DNA of 41,241 bases from Candidatus Scatonaster coprocaballi (GCA_018064475.1 JAGHVD010000020.1:1-41241); one strand, 5' to 3'. Positions 16,196 to 24,075 are shown, counted from the stretch's first letter. The notes: a model not told the origin generated them from the letters alone. Numbers and translations: made by a program.

Positions 16196-16199
16196 AGAT

Positions 16200-17294
16200 A
16201 TGAAGAAGAATGAGATTACTCCACTGCAGACGTTAACGAAGGATACAGGTGCGAAGAACCAGAGTCCTTCGGTGCGCGAACCGGATACCCATGCATCGAT
16301 CCGAGAAGTCCATGCCAATGAGATCGAGATCGTTCGTCTTTCAGATGAGGAACTGGCAAAACTTCATGAGAAGGGACGTTCCGATGCACGTCGTCGTGCG
16401 AAGGTACGCACGGTGCGTGAGAAGATCTTCGTTACGCTCGGCGTGATCCTTGCAGTCGTTGTGGCCATCTTTGCCTTGATGCCGATCGTCTTGACGATCC
16501 TCGATTCCTTCATGTCTACGGATGAGATCAAGACCAACTACAGTGCGGTCTTCAATAGCTTATCGTCCGCGTCTTCCGAGTCGAAAGTCTATCTGTCTTC
16601 TACACCAAAACTGAAGATGATTCCGGACATGGTCTCCTTCAGTCAGTACAAGACACTCCTGTTCCTCAGCCCAACGTATCTTCTGAAGTTCTGGAACTCT
16701 GTGGCCTTGGTGGTACCGATCGTGTTCGGACAGATCATGGTGGCCTGTCTGGCGTCCTACAGTTTCTCGCGATATAGAAGAAAGAGAAGAGAAGTTCTGT
16801 TCTTCTCCTATGTCATCTTGATGCTGATGCCTTTCCAGGTTACGCTTGTGCCGAACTACCTGATCGCGAACAAACTGAACATCTACAATACGTGGTGGTC
16901 GATCATCTTGCCGGGTGTTTTCTCCACATTTAGCGTATTCCTATTAACGAAGTATATGAGACAGATTCCGTCGTCATATATCGAGGCTGCGAAGCTGGAC
17001 GGTGCGAACGAATGGCAGATCTTCACGCGCATCTCCTTACCGATGTGTAAGAGTGCGGTGTTTGCCATGGCAATCCTGTTGTTCATCGACTACTGGAACA
17101 TGGTCGAGCAGCCACTGATCCTTCTTGAAGATGCGAGTAAGCAACCGTTGTCGGTATTCTTGTCGCAGATCAATGCGTCCGAAGTCGGCATCGCTTTCGC
17201 TGCATCGTTCATCTTCATGATCCCGCCGCTACTGATCTTCCTCTACGGGGAGCAATACCTGGTTGAAGGTATTTCCCGTTCGGGCATTAAATAA
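16200..17294 (+). CDS. Sugar-type ABC transporter permease, MalG/UgpE class, with long cytoplasmic N-terminus
   Basis: A 364-residue permease. The first ~80 residues are polar and mostly charged (QSPSVREPDTHASIREVHA..., then RRRAKVRTVREK), much longer than the short N-tail of most MalG proteins (about 275-300 residues in total). Between the first helix and VSFSQYKTL there is an extra Ser-rich external loop (FNSLSSASSESKVYLSS). The EAA loop reads SSYIEAAKLDGANEWQIFTRISLP. The start ATG 16200 has GGAGGAG 7 bases upstream and lies 4 bases after the stop of the first permease, so the two are translationally coupled; an in-frame ATG at 16158 inside the previous gene is less likely. Confidence 0.86.
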   Translation: MKKNEITPLQTLTKDTGAKNQSPSVREPDTHASIREVHANEIEIVRLSDEELAKLHEKGRSDARRRAKVRTVREKIFVTLGVILAVVVAIFALMPIVLTILDSFMSTDEIKTNYSAVFNSLSSASSESKVYLSSTPKLKMIPDMVSFSQYKTLLFLSPTYLLKFWNSVALVVPIVFGQIMVACLASYSFSRYRRKRREVLFFSYVILMLMPFQVTLVPNYLIANKLNIYNTWWSIILPGVFSTFSVFLLTKYMRQIPSSYIEAAKLDGANEWQIFTRISLPMCKSAVFAMAILLFIDYWNMVEQPLILLEDASKQPLSVFLSQINASEVGIAFAASFIFMIPPLLIFLYGEQYLVEGISRSGIK

Positions 17295-17325
17295 TGACTT
17301 GATGGTATTTTAGGAGGTTTTGACT

Positions 17326-19134
17326 ATGTCAGACACAAGCAAGAAAAAGAATAAGAAGAAAGTGATCATCAAGGTCCTCGTGATCTTCCTTGTCGCGATG
17401 GGATTATTGACCTTCTTCTCCAATACCATCATGAACATGACGTTGACGCAGGTCAGCACGCAACAGGTCTATGGTGCAACATTAAGTTCGATCAGCCGCT
17501 CGTCCGGTATGGTCCATGCCAATGTCGAACAGCAGGTCAAAGCACCGAGTGACCTGAAGATTGCGGGTGTCAATGTCTACCTCTACCAGGAAGTGGAAGC
17601 GGGCGACGTACTGGCTGTGCTGGATGTTCCGGAAGAACGGACAGATCTGGAAGAAGCACGTAAAGCCTTGGAAGAGGCGGAGAAGCAGATGGAGTATGAC
17701 AACCGAAAACCATCTGAGAACAGTGACTTCTACGACATGGAGATGGCTGTCTACGATGCGCGTAAGGCAGTCGATGAAGCAAAGAAGAATCTAGAAAATG
17801 CGAAGAACAAGGATACACTGATTGCGCAGACCAAGAGCGATATCAGTACATTGGAAGGTCAGATCACATCTCTTAAGAAAGAGAGTGAGGTATTGTCTAA
17901 CAAGCAGGAAGAGGCAGAGGGACAACGTTCGATGGCCTACGAGAACCTTGCGATGTATCAGGAGACTTACGATGCAGCCAATGCGACATTAAGTTCAGCA
18001 ACCGCACAGCGCGATCAGGCACAGTCCGCATTGGATACGGCCAATGCGAATCTGGCTGCTTGCATCTCCGATCCGGCAGATCCGAATTTCAGCCAGGAGA
18101 CACTGGACGCCTGCAATCAGGCAGTAGTCGATGCGCAGGAAGTATTGAATACAGCTTCTTCGGAAGTTGAATCTGCCCAGAGTGAGGTTGATGCGGCAAA
18201 GAAAGATCTGGATTCTGCACAGGCGGCCTACGATTCAGCAGATGCTACGGTCGCTTCCTATATCAGTCAGATCACGGACAAAGAGAATGCAGTCGCGGCC
18301 AAAGAGACGGAACTTCAGAACAAGCAGACGGATCTGGAAGGATACGAGGGCCTGCCGACGACGGCCGATGCGGAGCGCACACTGAAGGATGCACAGCATA
18401 CGCTGACCGCTTCCGAGAAGTCTTTGAATGATGCACGAATCAATGCCGGCATCAGTAGCGATCAAGAGAAAGATGCGAAAGACGAGAAGGAGAAAGAACT
18501 GGAGAAGCTTCGCGATCAAGTCAAGAAACTGGAAGAACAGTATGGTGTGACGGAGGTCGTAGCGCCGATTTCAGGCAGTGTCATTGCCATCAATGTGGAC
18601 CGCAATTCGCAGTGCATGAAGGACGATGTACTCTTCGTCATCGCAGATATGAATTCAGGATTCTACATGGAGTGCCCGGTAAGCAAGAATGAAGCGGCGA
18701 ACATGTATATCGGATGTGAAGTGAAAGCAGATTATTGCGATAGTGCTTACGTTGAATCCATGCGACCGGATCCGATGGACCCGATGAATTCTGTGATCCT
18801 GCGTGTTGCACTGGAAGCACAGTATATCCAGCCTGGCGCGTCGACCATCAGTTGCACGATTGCAACCTCCAACCGAAGCTATGAGAATGTGGTGCCGAAG
18901 GGGGCAGTACAGGAAGATAGTGAAGGTAAATTCATCTATATTCTGGTGACAAAGAACAGCCCACTCGGTGAGCGATATATCGCGAAGAAAGTACCGGTCA
19001 AAGTCATTGCTGAGGATGCGACGTCCTGTGCAATCGAAGGTGCCGGTGTCAGCTTCGCCTACTGTATCATTCGTACAGAGAAGCCTATTCAGAACGGTGA
19101 ACAGGTACGCCTTGCACAAGGAGAAGCAAACTAA
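17326..19134 (+). CDS. HlyD/MacA-like membrane-anchored adaptor with long coiled-coil hairpin
   Basis: A 602-residue protein with a short basic N-terminus, one membrane helix (about residues 9-35) and a large extracytoplasmic part. A lipoyl-like half (KAPSDLKIAGVNVYLYQEVEAGDVLAVLD, 72-100) leads into about 300 residues of Ala/Glu/Gln-rich coiled coil, after which the second lipoyl half returns (VVAPISGSVIAINVD and CMKDDVLFVIADM, about 410-442), then beta-barrel-like sequence. This is the layout of periplasmic adaptor proteins of tripartite exporters, here in a probable single-membrane organism. ATG 17326 has TAGGAGG 8 bases upstream. It follows the MalG-type permease by 31 bases and overlaps the next gene by one base, so it is in the same operon. 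Confidence 0.8.
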   Translation: MSDTSKKKNKKKVIIKVLVIFLVAMGLLTFFSNTIMNMTLTQVSTQQVYGATLSSISRSSGMVHANVEQQVKAPSDLKIAGVNVYLYQEVEAGDVLAVLDVPEERTDLEEARKALEEAEKQMEYDNRKPSENSDFYDMEMAVYDARKAVDEAKKNLENAKNKDTLIAQTKSDISTLEGQITSLKKESEVLSNKQEEAEGQRSMAYENLAMYQETYDAANATLSSATAQRDQAQSALDTANANLAACISDPADPNFSQETLDACNQAVVDAQEVLNTASSEVESAQSEVDAAKKDLDSAQAAYDSADATVASYISQITDKENAVAAKETELQNKQTDLEGYEGLPTTADAERTLKDAQHTLTASEKSLNDARINAGISSDQEKDAKDEKEKELEKLRDQVKKLEEQYGVTEVVAPISGSVIAINVDRNSQCMKDDVLFVIADMNSGFYMECPVSKNEAANMYIGCEVKADYCDSAYVESMRPDPMDPMNSVILRVALEAQYIQPGASTISCTIATSNRSYENVVPKGAVQEDSEGKFIYILVTKNSPLGERYIAKKVPVKVIAEDATSCAIEGAGVSFAYCIIRTEKPIQNGEQVRLAQGEAN

Positions 19135-20378
19135 TGGAGATTCGGACTAAGCTGAAAAACTATGCTGTCCGTAAGTGGGGCGACATCTGCCGGCATACCC
19201 ATTACGCGCTGCTGGGCATTCCTTTCGCCTTTGCGATTGGTGCACTGATGTTGGGTGTTGCTTCCGTGATCCGCATCAATCAGGTGCTGGACGGGCAAGC
19301 CTTCCAGTATGCGGCGGAGCAGTACGAGGCGTCATCTTCGAATTATCGCCAGTTGACGGTGCTGTCCAGTTCGCTTCGACAGGATGACGGTTCTGCACCG
19401 CGTGCTACGTCGGAAGGACTTAGTGCGCAGAAGGTACAGCAACTGCATGAATCATTGGAACTGATCGAGCGTTCCAATACAGGCGGCATGGGTGCGCGTC
19501 AGAACAACTTCGGCAGCAGTAACGAAACAGCGATTTGGAAGGATTGTTACTCCAGTACGGCCTTCTATCCGGCAATCGGTTCGATCAATGGTACGGAGAC
19601 CGGTTCTCTGGAAAGATGTGAAATTGTGGGTGTGAGTGGTGATTATGCAACCATTCATCCGTTCCGATACGAAAGTGGCGGGTTCCTCTCGCCGGAAGGT
19701 GGAGACCGATATGCAATCGTACTGAATACGCAGATGGCGTGGAATCTTTTCCACTCTTTCCAGGTGACAGGTGCTTCCGTTACCATCAATGGCAGTGTCT
19801 ACCAAGTATGCGGCGTGGTATGTGAAGGGGATGATGCAATCGCAGAGACGACCGGTGTCACCGATGCCCGTGCCTATATATGCTTCGAGCAACTGGCCAA
19901 TCTTGCCAACGGATCTTCTGTACCGTCGAATTCGTTCGACCAGGAAAATGCAGTAACTGTCGATAGTCTGGCGGTCATGAGCTACGAAGTACTCCTTCAA
20001 GATCCAATCGATAACATTGCTTATAACGATCTCGTCGCAGCCATGGGTGAAGTCCTCGGGTACTCAGAGGGCAGTAAAGATATTCAGATCATCAACAACA
20101 CCGGAAGATTCAGTGCATGGAAATTATGGAAGAAGTATTTCCCGCTGAAGAATGCTTATGCCGGCTACGATGGTATGTCGGTGCCGTTCTACGAACGAAG
20201 TGCACGACTTGCGGAACAGTATATCGTATTCTGGGCCGAAGTGCTGGTGGCGTCCATCGTGGTACTGATCGTGGCCGGGTGCCATATCTACGTGACCTTC
20301 CACGGAAGAAATACGAAACACGCGCAACAGGATGAGGAGGATGAGGATGAGATCATTCCGCAAATCCAGCGAGTGTAA
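19134..20378 (+). CDS. Two-helix membrane protein with a MacB-periplasmic-core-like extracellular domain
   Basis: A 414-residue protein with a membrane helix at about 22-45 (LGIPFAFAIGALMLGVASVI), an external region of about 310 residues, a second helix at about 365-390 and a very acidic cytoplasmic tail (DEEDEDE). The external part reads like the core domain of MacB/FtsX-type permeases: CEIVGVSGDYATIHPFRYESGGFL, then YAIVLNTQMAWNLFHSF and VTINGSVYQVCGVVCEGDD. Classical MacB has four helices and an ATPase; here two helices and the ATPase are missing. Its ATG overlaps the adaptor stop (TAATG), so the two products probably act together like a MacA-MacB pair. I do not know a named family with this architecture. 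Confidence 0.6.
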   Translation: MEIRTKLKNYAVRKWGDICRHTHYALLGIPFAFAIGALMLGVASVIRINQVLDGQAFQYAAEQYEASSSNYRQLTVLSSSLRQDDGSAPRATSEGLSAQKVQQLHESLELIERSNTGGMGARQNNFGSSNETAIWKDCYSSTAFYPAIGSINGTETGSLERCEIVGVSGDYATIHPFRYESGGFLSPEGGDRYAIVLNTQMAWNLFHSFQVTGASVTINGSVYQVCGVVCEGDDAIAETTGVTDARAYICFEQLANLANGSSVPSNSFDQENAVTVDSLAVMSYEVLLQDPIDNIAYNDLVAAMGEVLGYSEGSKDIQIINNTGRFSAWKLWKKYFPLKNAYAGYDGMSVPFYERSARLAEQYIVFWAEVLVASIVVLIVAGCHIYVTFHGRNTKHAQQDEEDEDEIIPQIQRV

Positions 20379-21453
20379 GACTTCAAAGGAGAAGAAGAAC
20401 TCTGCAAGGCGAGGCACTTGGATGCCCCGTATGTGGAGTTTTTTCGTTGTTTTAAGCCTTCTTGCCTCGCTTTCCGCTTGCAAGAAGAATACCCCCCACG
20501 CGTCGGTCAGCCTCTTCGCACTGGATACTTATGTGACGATTTCAGCAGATGGCCAAGAAGCGGAAGAAGCGGTCCAATGTGCATCCACGACACTTCATAT
20601 CTATGAGGAGATGTTCTCTCGCCATCATGAGGGCGGCGAGATCGCGTTGCTGAATCAAGCGACAGCCGAACAGCCGGTCACGTTGTCAGAAGAGACATAT
20701 CAACTGCTGTCTTTGACTTGCGAGTATGCAGTCCTGACCGATGGTACTTTCGATCCGACGGTTGCACCGTTGATGGATCTTTGGGGAATTGGTACGGAGA
20801 ACGCACGGGTGCCGGGCGATGATGAAATCAGCGAGGCGCTCACGAGGATCGATTACCACAACATCCAGTTGCTGCCGAATGATCAGGCGTATGTGAAAGA
20901 CGGCACACAGGTGGACCTTGGCGGTGTCGCAAAAGGCGCGATCGGCGACCTTCTGATGGCGAAGATGCGTGAGTTTGATGTGACCAAGATCATCTTAGAT
21001 CTAGGTGGCAACATCTGTGCCTGGGCGAAGGACGATTCACTTCGTGTAGGCGTGATTTCACCAAAGAAAACGGATGCCCAGGATCCGCAGTCTATGTGTG
21101 CCATCGTAACGATCACAGATGCGGATCTGCCGATGTCTGTCGTGACCAGTGGTGCGTATGAGCGATTCTTCGAACAAGATGGTATCCGCTACGGACACAT
21201 TATGGACACCCGAACCGGTGCCCCGGTTCAGACCGACCTTCTTTCCGCCACCATTGTAGGCAGTGACGGGACGGTGTGCGATATCCTGTCGACCACGCTA
21301 TACGCGATGGGGTTGGAACGGGCCAGAGACTGGGCCCAAGAAAAACATATCGACTGTATTTTGTGCGCAGAAAATGGTACATTATGTGTATCTACATCGC
21401 TAAAGGGGCGCGTCGATGCCGAAGAAGGATGGACAATCGAATACTTCGGATAA
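20347..21453 (+). CDS. apbE: ApbE: FAD:protein FMN transferase, lipoprotein
   Basis: The enzyme moves FMN from FAD onto a Ser/Thr of secreted or membrane redox proteins, on the outer side of the membrane, using Mg2+. Signs: signal sequence with lipobox LSAC (C45 from this start), ALDTYVTI, TDGTFDPTVAPL, VDLGGVAKGAIGD, DLGGN, SGAYERFF and the metal-site region HIMDTRTGAP. Length is 368 residues. I chose ATG 20347 because AGGAGG (20335-20340) lies 6 bases upstream; ATG at 20332 and 20341 are too early, while 20422 would give a more normal signal peptide but lacks a ribosome site. It overlaps the previous gene by 32 bases and the next by 38, in an extracytoplasmic flavin cassette with the next two genes. 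Confidence 0.92.
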   Translation: MRSFRKSSECKTSKEKKNSARRGTWMPRMWSFFVVLSLLASLSACKKNTPHASVSLFALDTYVTISADGQEAEEAVQCASTTLHIYEEMFSRHHEGGEIALLNQATAEQPVTLSEETYQLLSLTCEYAVLTDGTFDPTVAPLMDLWGIGTENARVPGDDEISEALTRIDYHNIQLLPNDQAYVKDGTQVDLGGVAKGAIGDLLMAKMREFDVTKIILDLGGNICAWAKDDSLRVGVISPKKTDAQDPQSMCAIVTITDADLPMSVVTSGAYERFFEQDGIRYGHIMDTRTGAPVQTDLLSATIVGSDGTVCDILSTTLYAMGLERARDWAQEKHIDCILCAENGTLCVSTSLKGRVDAEEGWTIEYFG

Positions 21454-21910
21454 ACTTTCCACACCGCATCAGGCGTGTGGGCAACATCTGCCGCCCCGAC
21501 ATTTCCGATTCGCTTCCGGAGATGTGTTCCTGATCATTGCAATCCTTGTGTTCTGCGGCATCCTGATTACAGGTATGCTGGTGCGAAGACACACCTTATC
21601 CAAGAAAACACCATACGTACGGATCACCGTAGACGGAAGCGTCGTCATGAACCGAGCGTTGAGTGCTTTTGCCGACGAAACGGAATACCGATTAGCGACC
21701 GAGAATGGGGAAGTCGTGGTCATCCTCAACGACCACGAAGTCTATATTCAATCCAGCGACTGCCCGGACCAGATCTGTGTACAGACAGGCAAATTAACGA
21801 AGCCCGGTGACGGCGCGATCTGCCTCCCAAACAAGATTGTGGTGCAGATTGTGGCGGGATCTTCCGATTCGGGAGAAACTGACGGAAAGGTGGATGCGGT
21901 GGCAAAATGA
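21416..21910 (+). CDS. NusG domain II (NusG_II) membrane-anchored protein
   Basis: A 164-residue protein with a cytoplasmic N-tail, one membrane helix (about 37-57, VFLIIAILVFCGILITGML) and an external domain with the diagnostic block SSDCPDQICVQTGKLTKPG followed by AICLPNKIVVQI. The two Cys in DCPDQIC are typical of the family. In Firmicutes such genes travel with apbE and Gx-transporter genes, and as I recall similar proteins occur in the Listeria extracellular electron transfer locus (EetA). The exact role is unknown; assistance in flavin export or electron transfer is inferred. The start lies inside the end of apbE, with aaagggg 7 bases upstream, and the stop overlaps the next start as ATGA. 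Confidence 0.85.
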   Translation: MPKKDGQSNTSDKLSTPHQACGQHLPPRHFRFASGDVFLIIAILVFCGILITGMLVRRHTLSKKTPYVRITVDGSVVMNRALSAFADETEYRLATENGEVVVILNDHEVYIQSSDCPDQICVQTGKLTKPGDGAICLPNKIVVQIVAGSSDSGETDGKVDAVAK

Positions 21911-22431
21911 AGAAACACTGGACAGCTTTCCAAATTACGAAACTTGCGATCCTCCTGGCGCTTGCGTTGATGTTGAGCATTCTGGAGGCGTGGCTGCTGC
22001 CGAAGGGCATTCTACCGCTTCCAGGCCTGAAACTTGGCCTGGCCAACATTGCTATTCTGGTGACGCTTTATACGGTGGGGAAGAAAGAGGCGCTGTTACT
22101 TGCCATACTCCGCTCACTTGTGGTCCTCGTATTGGGCGGTAATTTTGTCGGATTCGTATTCTCGATGCTCGGAGGCGTGTGGGCTTGGTGCGCCATGTGC
22201 CTGCTTTGTGAAAGAAAACACGTGTCAATATTCGGAACCAGCATCGGCGGTGCGGCCTGCCACAGTATCGGTCAGATCATGGCGGCGATGCTCATGACAC
22301 GGACCGTCTATGTGCTGGTCTATCTGCCTTATCTGATACTTGCCAGTTGCGCGATGGGCGCTGTGATTGCTTTCCTGACGATTCCGGTGGTACGTGCGCT
22401 CGACCATTTGGGAAATCCAGTGATACAATAG
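21907..22431 (+). CDS. Gx-transporter family membrane protein (PF07456; old name heptaprenyl diphosphate synthase component I)
   Basis: A 174-residue, very hydrophobic protein with five or so helices. It shows the family blocks LMLSILEAWLLPKGILPLPG, LKLGLANIAIL and GGNFVGFVFSMLGG, which resemble substrate-binding S-components of ECF transporters. The GLKLGLAN motif and the genomic link to ApbE and NusG_II suggest a flavin- or quinone-linked role rather than real prenyl synthesis; as I recall, EetB of Listeria is of this type. It overlaps the NusG_II gene by 4 bases (ATGA), so it is translationally coupled. It is the last tightly linked gene of the long operon. Confidence 0.85.
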   Translation: MKKHWTAFQITKLAILLALALMLSILEAWLLPKGILPLPGLKLGLANIAILVTLYTVGKKEALLLAILRSLVVLVLGGNFVGFVFSMLGGVWAWCAMCLLCERKHVSIFGTSIGGAACHSIGQIMAAMLMTRTVYVLVYLPYLILASCAMGAVIAFLTIPVVRALDHLGNPVIQ

Positions 22432-22509
22432 AGGTGTGAGTGCATGTGCGACATGGAAAAGCGTGGCCGTGAGAAGTACGGTCGATACGCGAGAATAGGG
22501 AGGTAAGTC

Positions 22510-23328
22510 ATGAGAAGAAACGAGAGTCCTTTCTGGCCGAGAAGAAGTATCCTTCATCCGGCTCCTCCGAAGACCCCGGTGGAACCGGTGCGTCGTGTGC
22601 GCATGACCTTAACACGGGAAGAACAACGCCAGATCGATAGCGTTGCGTCCAAGGATTATTCACTTAGTATTTCCATCTTAATGGAACATGCCGGACTTGC
22701 TTGTGCCAACGTCAGTGCAAGTCTTGCCAAAGCCACGACTACGCCGATCCATATTTTCGCCGGCAAAGGAATGAACGGCGGCGACTCTTATGTGGCGGCC
22801 AGACTTCTGAAATCCTGGGGATTCCATGTGACCATGTGGGATTGTTTTCCCGCTGAGTCACAGTCCAATGCTGTACTGGCCAATCGCCGTGCAGCAGAAG
22901 CTTTCGGTGTGAAGATCCGCCCGGCAAGCGAATTTGATCCGAATATCTGGCAGGCGGGCATCTCCCGTATGATTCATGAAGAAGAACCCGGTATGCCTTG
23001 TGTACTGGTCGATGGCATCATCGGCAGCGGTTATGAATACTCACGTCCGCTGCCGCCGTCTCTGGTAGCGATCACAAGTCGGATCGAAGAAGGACACCGC
23101 CGCGGTGCGAGAGTGCTCTCCATCGATATTCCGACCGGCGTGGATTGTAATACAGGAGAAGTTGATCCAGGCGCCGTATCGGCAGATGTTACGGTGTCGT
23201 TCGTACTGCCGAAGAAGGGCATCACGGTTGCACCTGGCCGCTATAAAGCGGGACAGATCAAAGTGCCGACCCTGGGACTTCCCATCAACTTTGCAGATAT
23301 CGTGCTGGGTCCAGTCGAGAAGCCGTAA
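22510..23328 (+). CDS. NAD(P)HX epimerase-like protein (YjeF N-terminal domain only)
   Basis: A 272-residue cytoplasmic Rossmann-like protein. The YjeF_N domain starts near residue 33 after a Pro-rich basic extension. Motifs: LMEHAG (58-62), GKGMNGGDS (85-93), VDGIIGSG (167-174) and DIPTGVDCNTG (206-216). The enzyme epimerises damaged R-NAD(P)HX so that a dehydratase can repair it. Most bacterial versions are fused to the dehydratase; this one is not, and no dehydratase is in the window. The usual NNGGDG is changed to MNGGDS, so activity is not certain. The ribosome site GGGAGG is 7 bases before ATG. It lies 78 bases after the Gx gene and may share its transcript. Confidence 0.78.
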   Translation: MRRNESPFWPRRSILHPAPPKTPVEPVRRVRMTLTREEQRQIDSVASKDYSLSISILMEHAGLACANVSASLAKATTTPIHIFAGKGMNGGDSYVAARLLKSWGFHVTMWDCFPAESQSNAVLANRRAAEAFGVKIRPASEFDPNIWQAGISRMIHEEEPGMPCVLVDGIIGSGYEYSRPLPPSLVAITSRIEEGHRRGARVLSIDIPTGVDCNTGEVDPGAVSADVTVSFVLPKKGITVAPGRYKAGQIKVPTLGLPINFADIVLGPVEKP

Positions 23329-23472
23329 GGACAGTTGAGTGATTTCTAGAAGATCGGGATCAGTATCTCCTTCGAATTTATCCAATTGATGAATATTTTC
23401 AGAAAAAGAGTAGCACTCTTTCCATCTGGTTCGTATAAATAGACGAAATCAAAATGAAAGGACGAGCCAGAA

Positions 23473-23547
23473 ATGGGAACAGGTTTTGTACTCGGAGTAT
23501 TATTTACGGGCGTGGTTGTGTATATTATTCACTACACAATCGAATAA
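23473..23547 (+). CDS. Tiny hydrophobic peptide 1 (24 residues)
   Basis: The reading frame codes a 24-residue peptide beginning MGTGFVLGVLF, with a single membrane span and ending HYTIE. GAAAGGA lies 11 bases upstream. It resembles the peptide coded 55 bases later, in particular the shared GF(V/I)LGV start, which supports translation. It may belong to the small DUF3789-like peptides of Clostridia, but this is from memory. No function known. Confidence 0.45.
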   Translation: MGTGFVLGVLFTGVVVYIIHYTIE

Positions 23548-23601
23548 GCCAGATGAAAATTAAAATTAATAAATGAGAACGAATAAGAAGGAGATTTGAA
23601 G

Positions 23602-23694
23602 ATGCTTGTTGGATTTATTCTAGGAGTTGGTGTATCGGCTGCAATTACTGGATTTATCTATGCCACATGGTGGTGCTTGAACCCAAAGGGTTGA
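23602..23694 (+). CDS. Tiny hydrophobic peptide 2 (30 residues)
   Basis: A 30-residue peptide starting MLVGFILGVGV, with one membrane helix and ending WWCLNPKG. The ribosome site AAGGAGA lies 8 bases upstream and is one of the better ones in this region. It is related to peptide 1 and followed by a strong terminator at 23743. It may be a membrane-acting small protein, for example DUF3789-like or toxin-like; no function can be assigned. Confidence 0.55.
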   Translation: MLVGFILGVGVSAAITGFIYATWWCLNPKG

Positions 23695-23742
23695 TCCTCG
23701 AGATTGTCAGACACATAATCTGTCTTGAAAATACAGGAATAG

Positions 23743-23790
23743 AAAAATAGTCGTCGAAGCGGTAATCATGCCGGTTCGACGACTATTTTT
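23743..23790. terminator. Bidirectional Rho-independent terminator
   Basis: A perfect 16-bp stem (23743-23758 with 23775-23790) has A-run and T-run ends (aaaaatagtcgtcgaa on the left). It ends the tiny-peptide transcript and could also stop leftward transcription. Confidence 0.85.
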
Positions 23791-23830
23791 AGGTTCTCAT
23801 GTATGTAGTAATGGAAAACAGACTGAAATG

Positions 23831-23871
23831 AAAAAGACGGCAGACTTCCTAACGAAATCTTCCGTCTTTCT
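23831..23871 (-). terminator. Terminator of the tRNA-Ala gene
   Basis: On the minus strand a 16-bp stem (aaagacgg... paired with ...ccgtcttt, one mismatch and one G-U) is followed by ttttt. It begins right after the tRNA 3' end. Confidence 0.75.
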
Positions 23872-23947
23872 TGGTGGAGCATAGGGGACTTGAACCCCTG
23901 ACCCCCACACTGCCAGTGTGATGCGCTCCCAACTGCGCTAATGCCCC
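23872..23947 (-). tRNA. tRNA-Ala (anticodon GGC)
   Basis: 76 bases including an encoded CCA. The cloverleaf folds on the minus strand: acceptor GGGGCAT/ATGCTCC with the alanine identity pair G3-U70, D-arm GCGC/GCGC, anticodon loop CTGGCAG with anticodon GGC (reads GCC), and T-arm with TTCAAGT between AGGGG and CCCCT. The discriminator is A. Confidence 0.96.
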
Positions 23948-23972
23948 AAGTTGAGTGGTTTGAACAAGGAAA

Positions 23973-24001
23973 ATTCTATTATGAAACGGTTGCGTTGTCA
24001 A
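23973..24001 (-). promoter_or_regulatory. Promoter of the tRNA-Ala gene
   Basis: On the minus strand TTGACA (23996-24001), a 17-base spacer and TAGAAT (23973-23978): a near-consensus housekeeping promoter. Transcription should start about 19 bases before the mature tRNA. Confidence 0.82.
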
Positions 24002-24075
24002 TATTGTGTCGCGTGTAAATTCGCGTGCGAAAGCATGTATCCGGTGGCCTGAAAATAAGGGAAAAGTCACTTTGG

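Noticed and set aside
22444-22506. 20-codon basic peptide frame between the Gx and epimerase genes
   Set aside because: It is short, has only a weak ribosome site, and its end overlaps the epimerase ribosome site; composition suggests chance.
23453-23575. Alternative 40-codon frame over tiny peptide 1
   Set aside because: No ribosome site before its ATG and a basic, non-conserved-looking sequence; the overlapping 24-residue frame resembles the second peptide.
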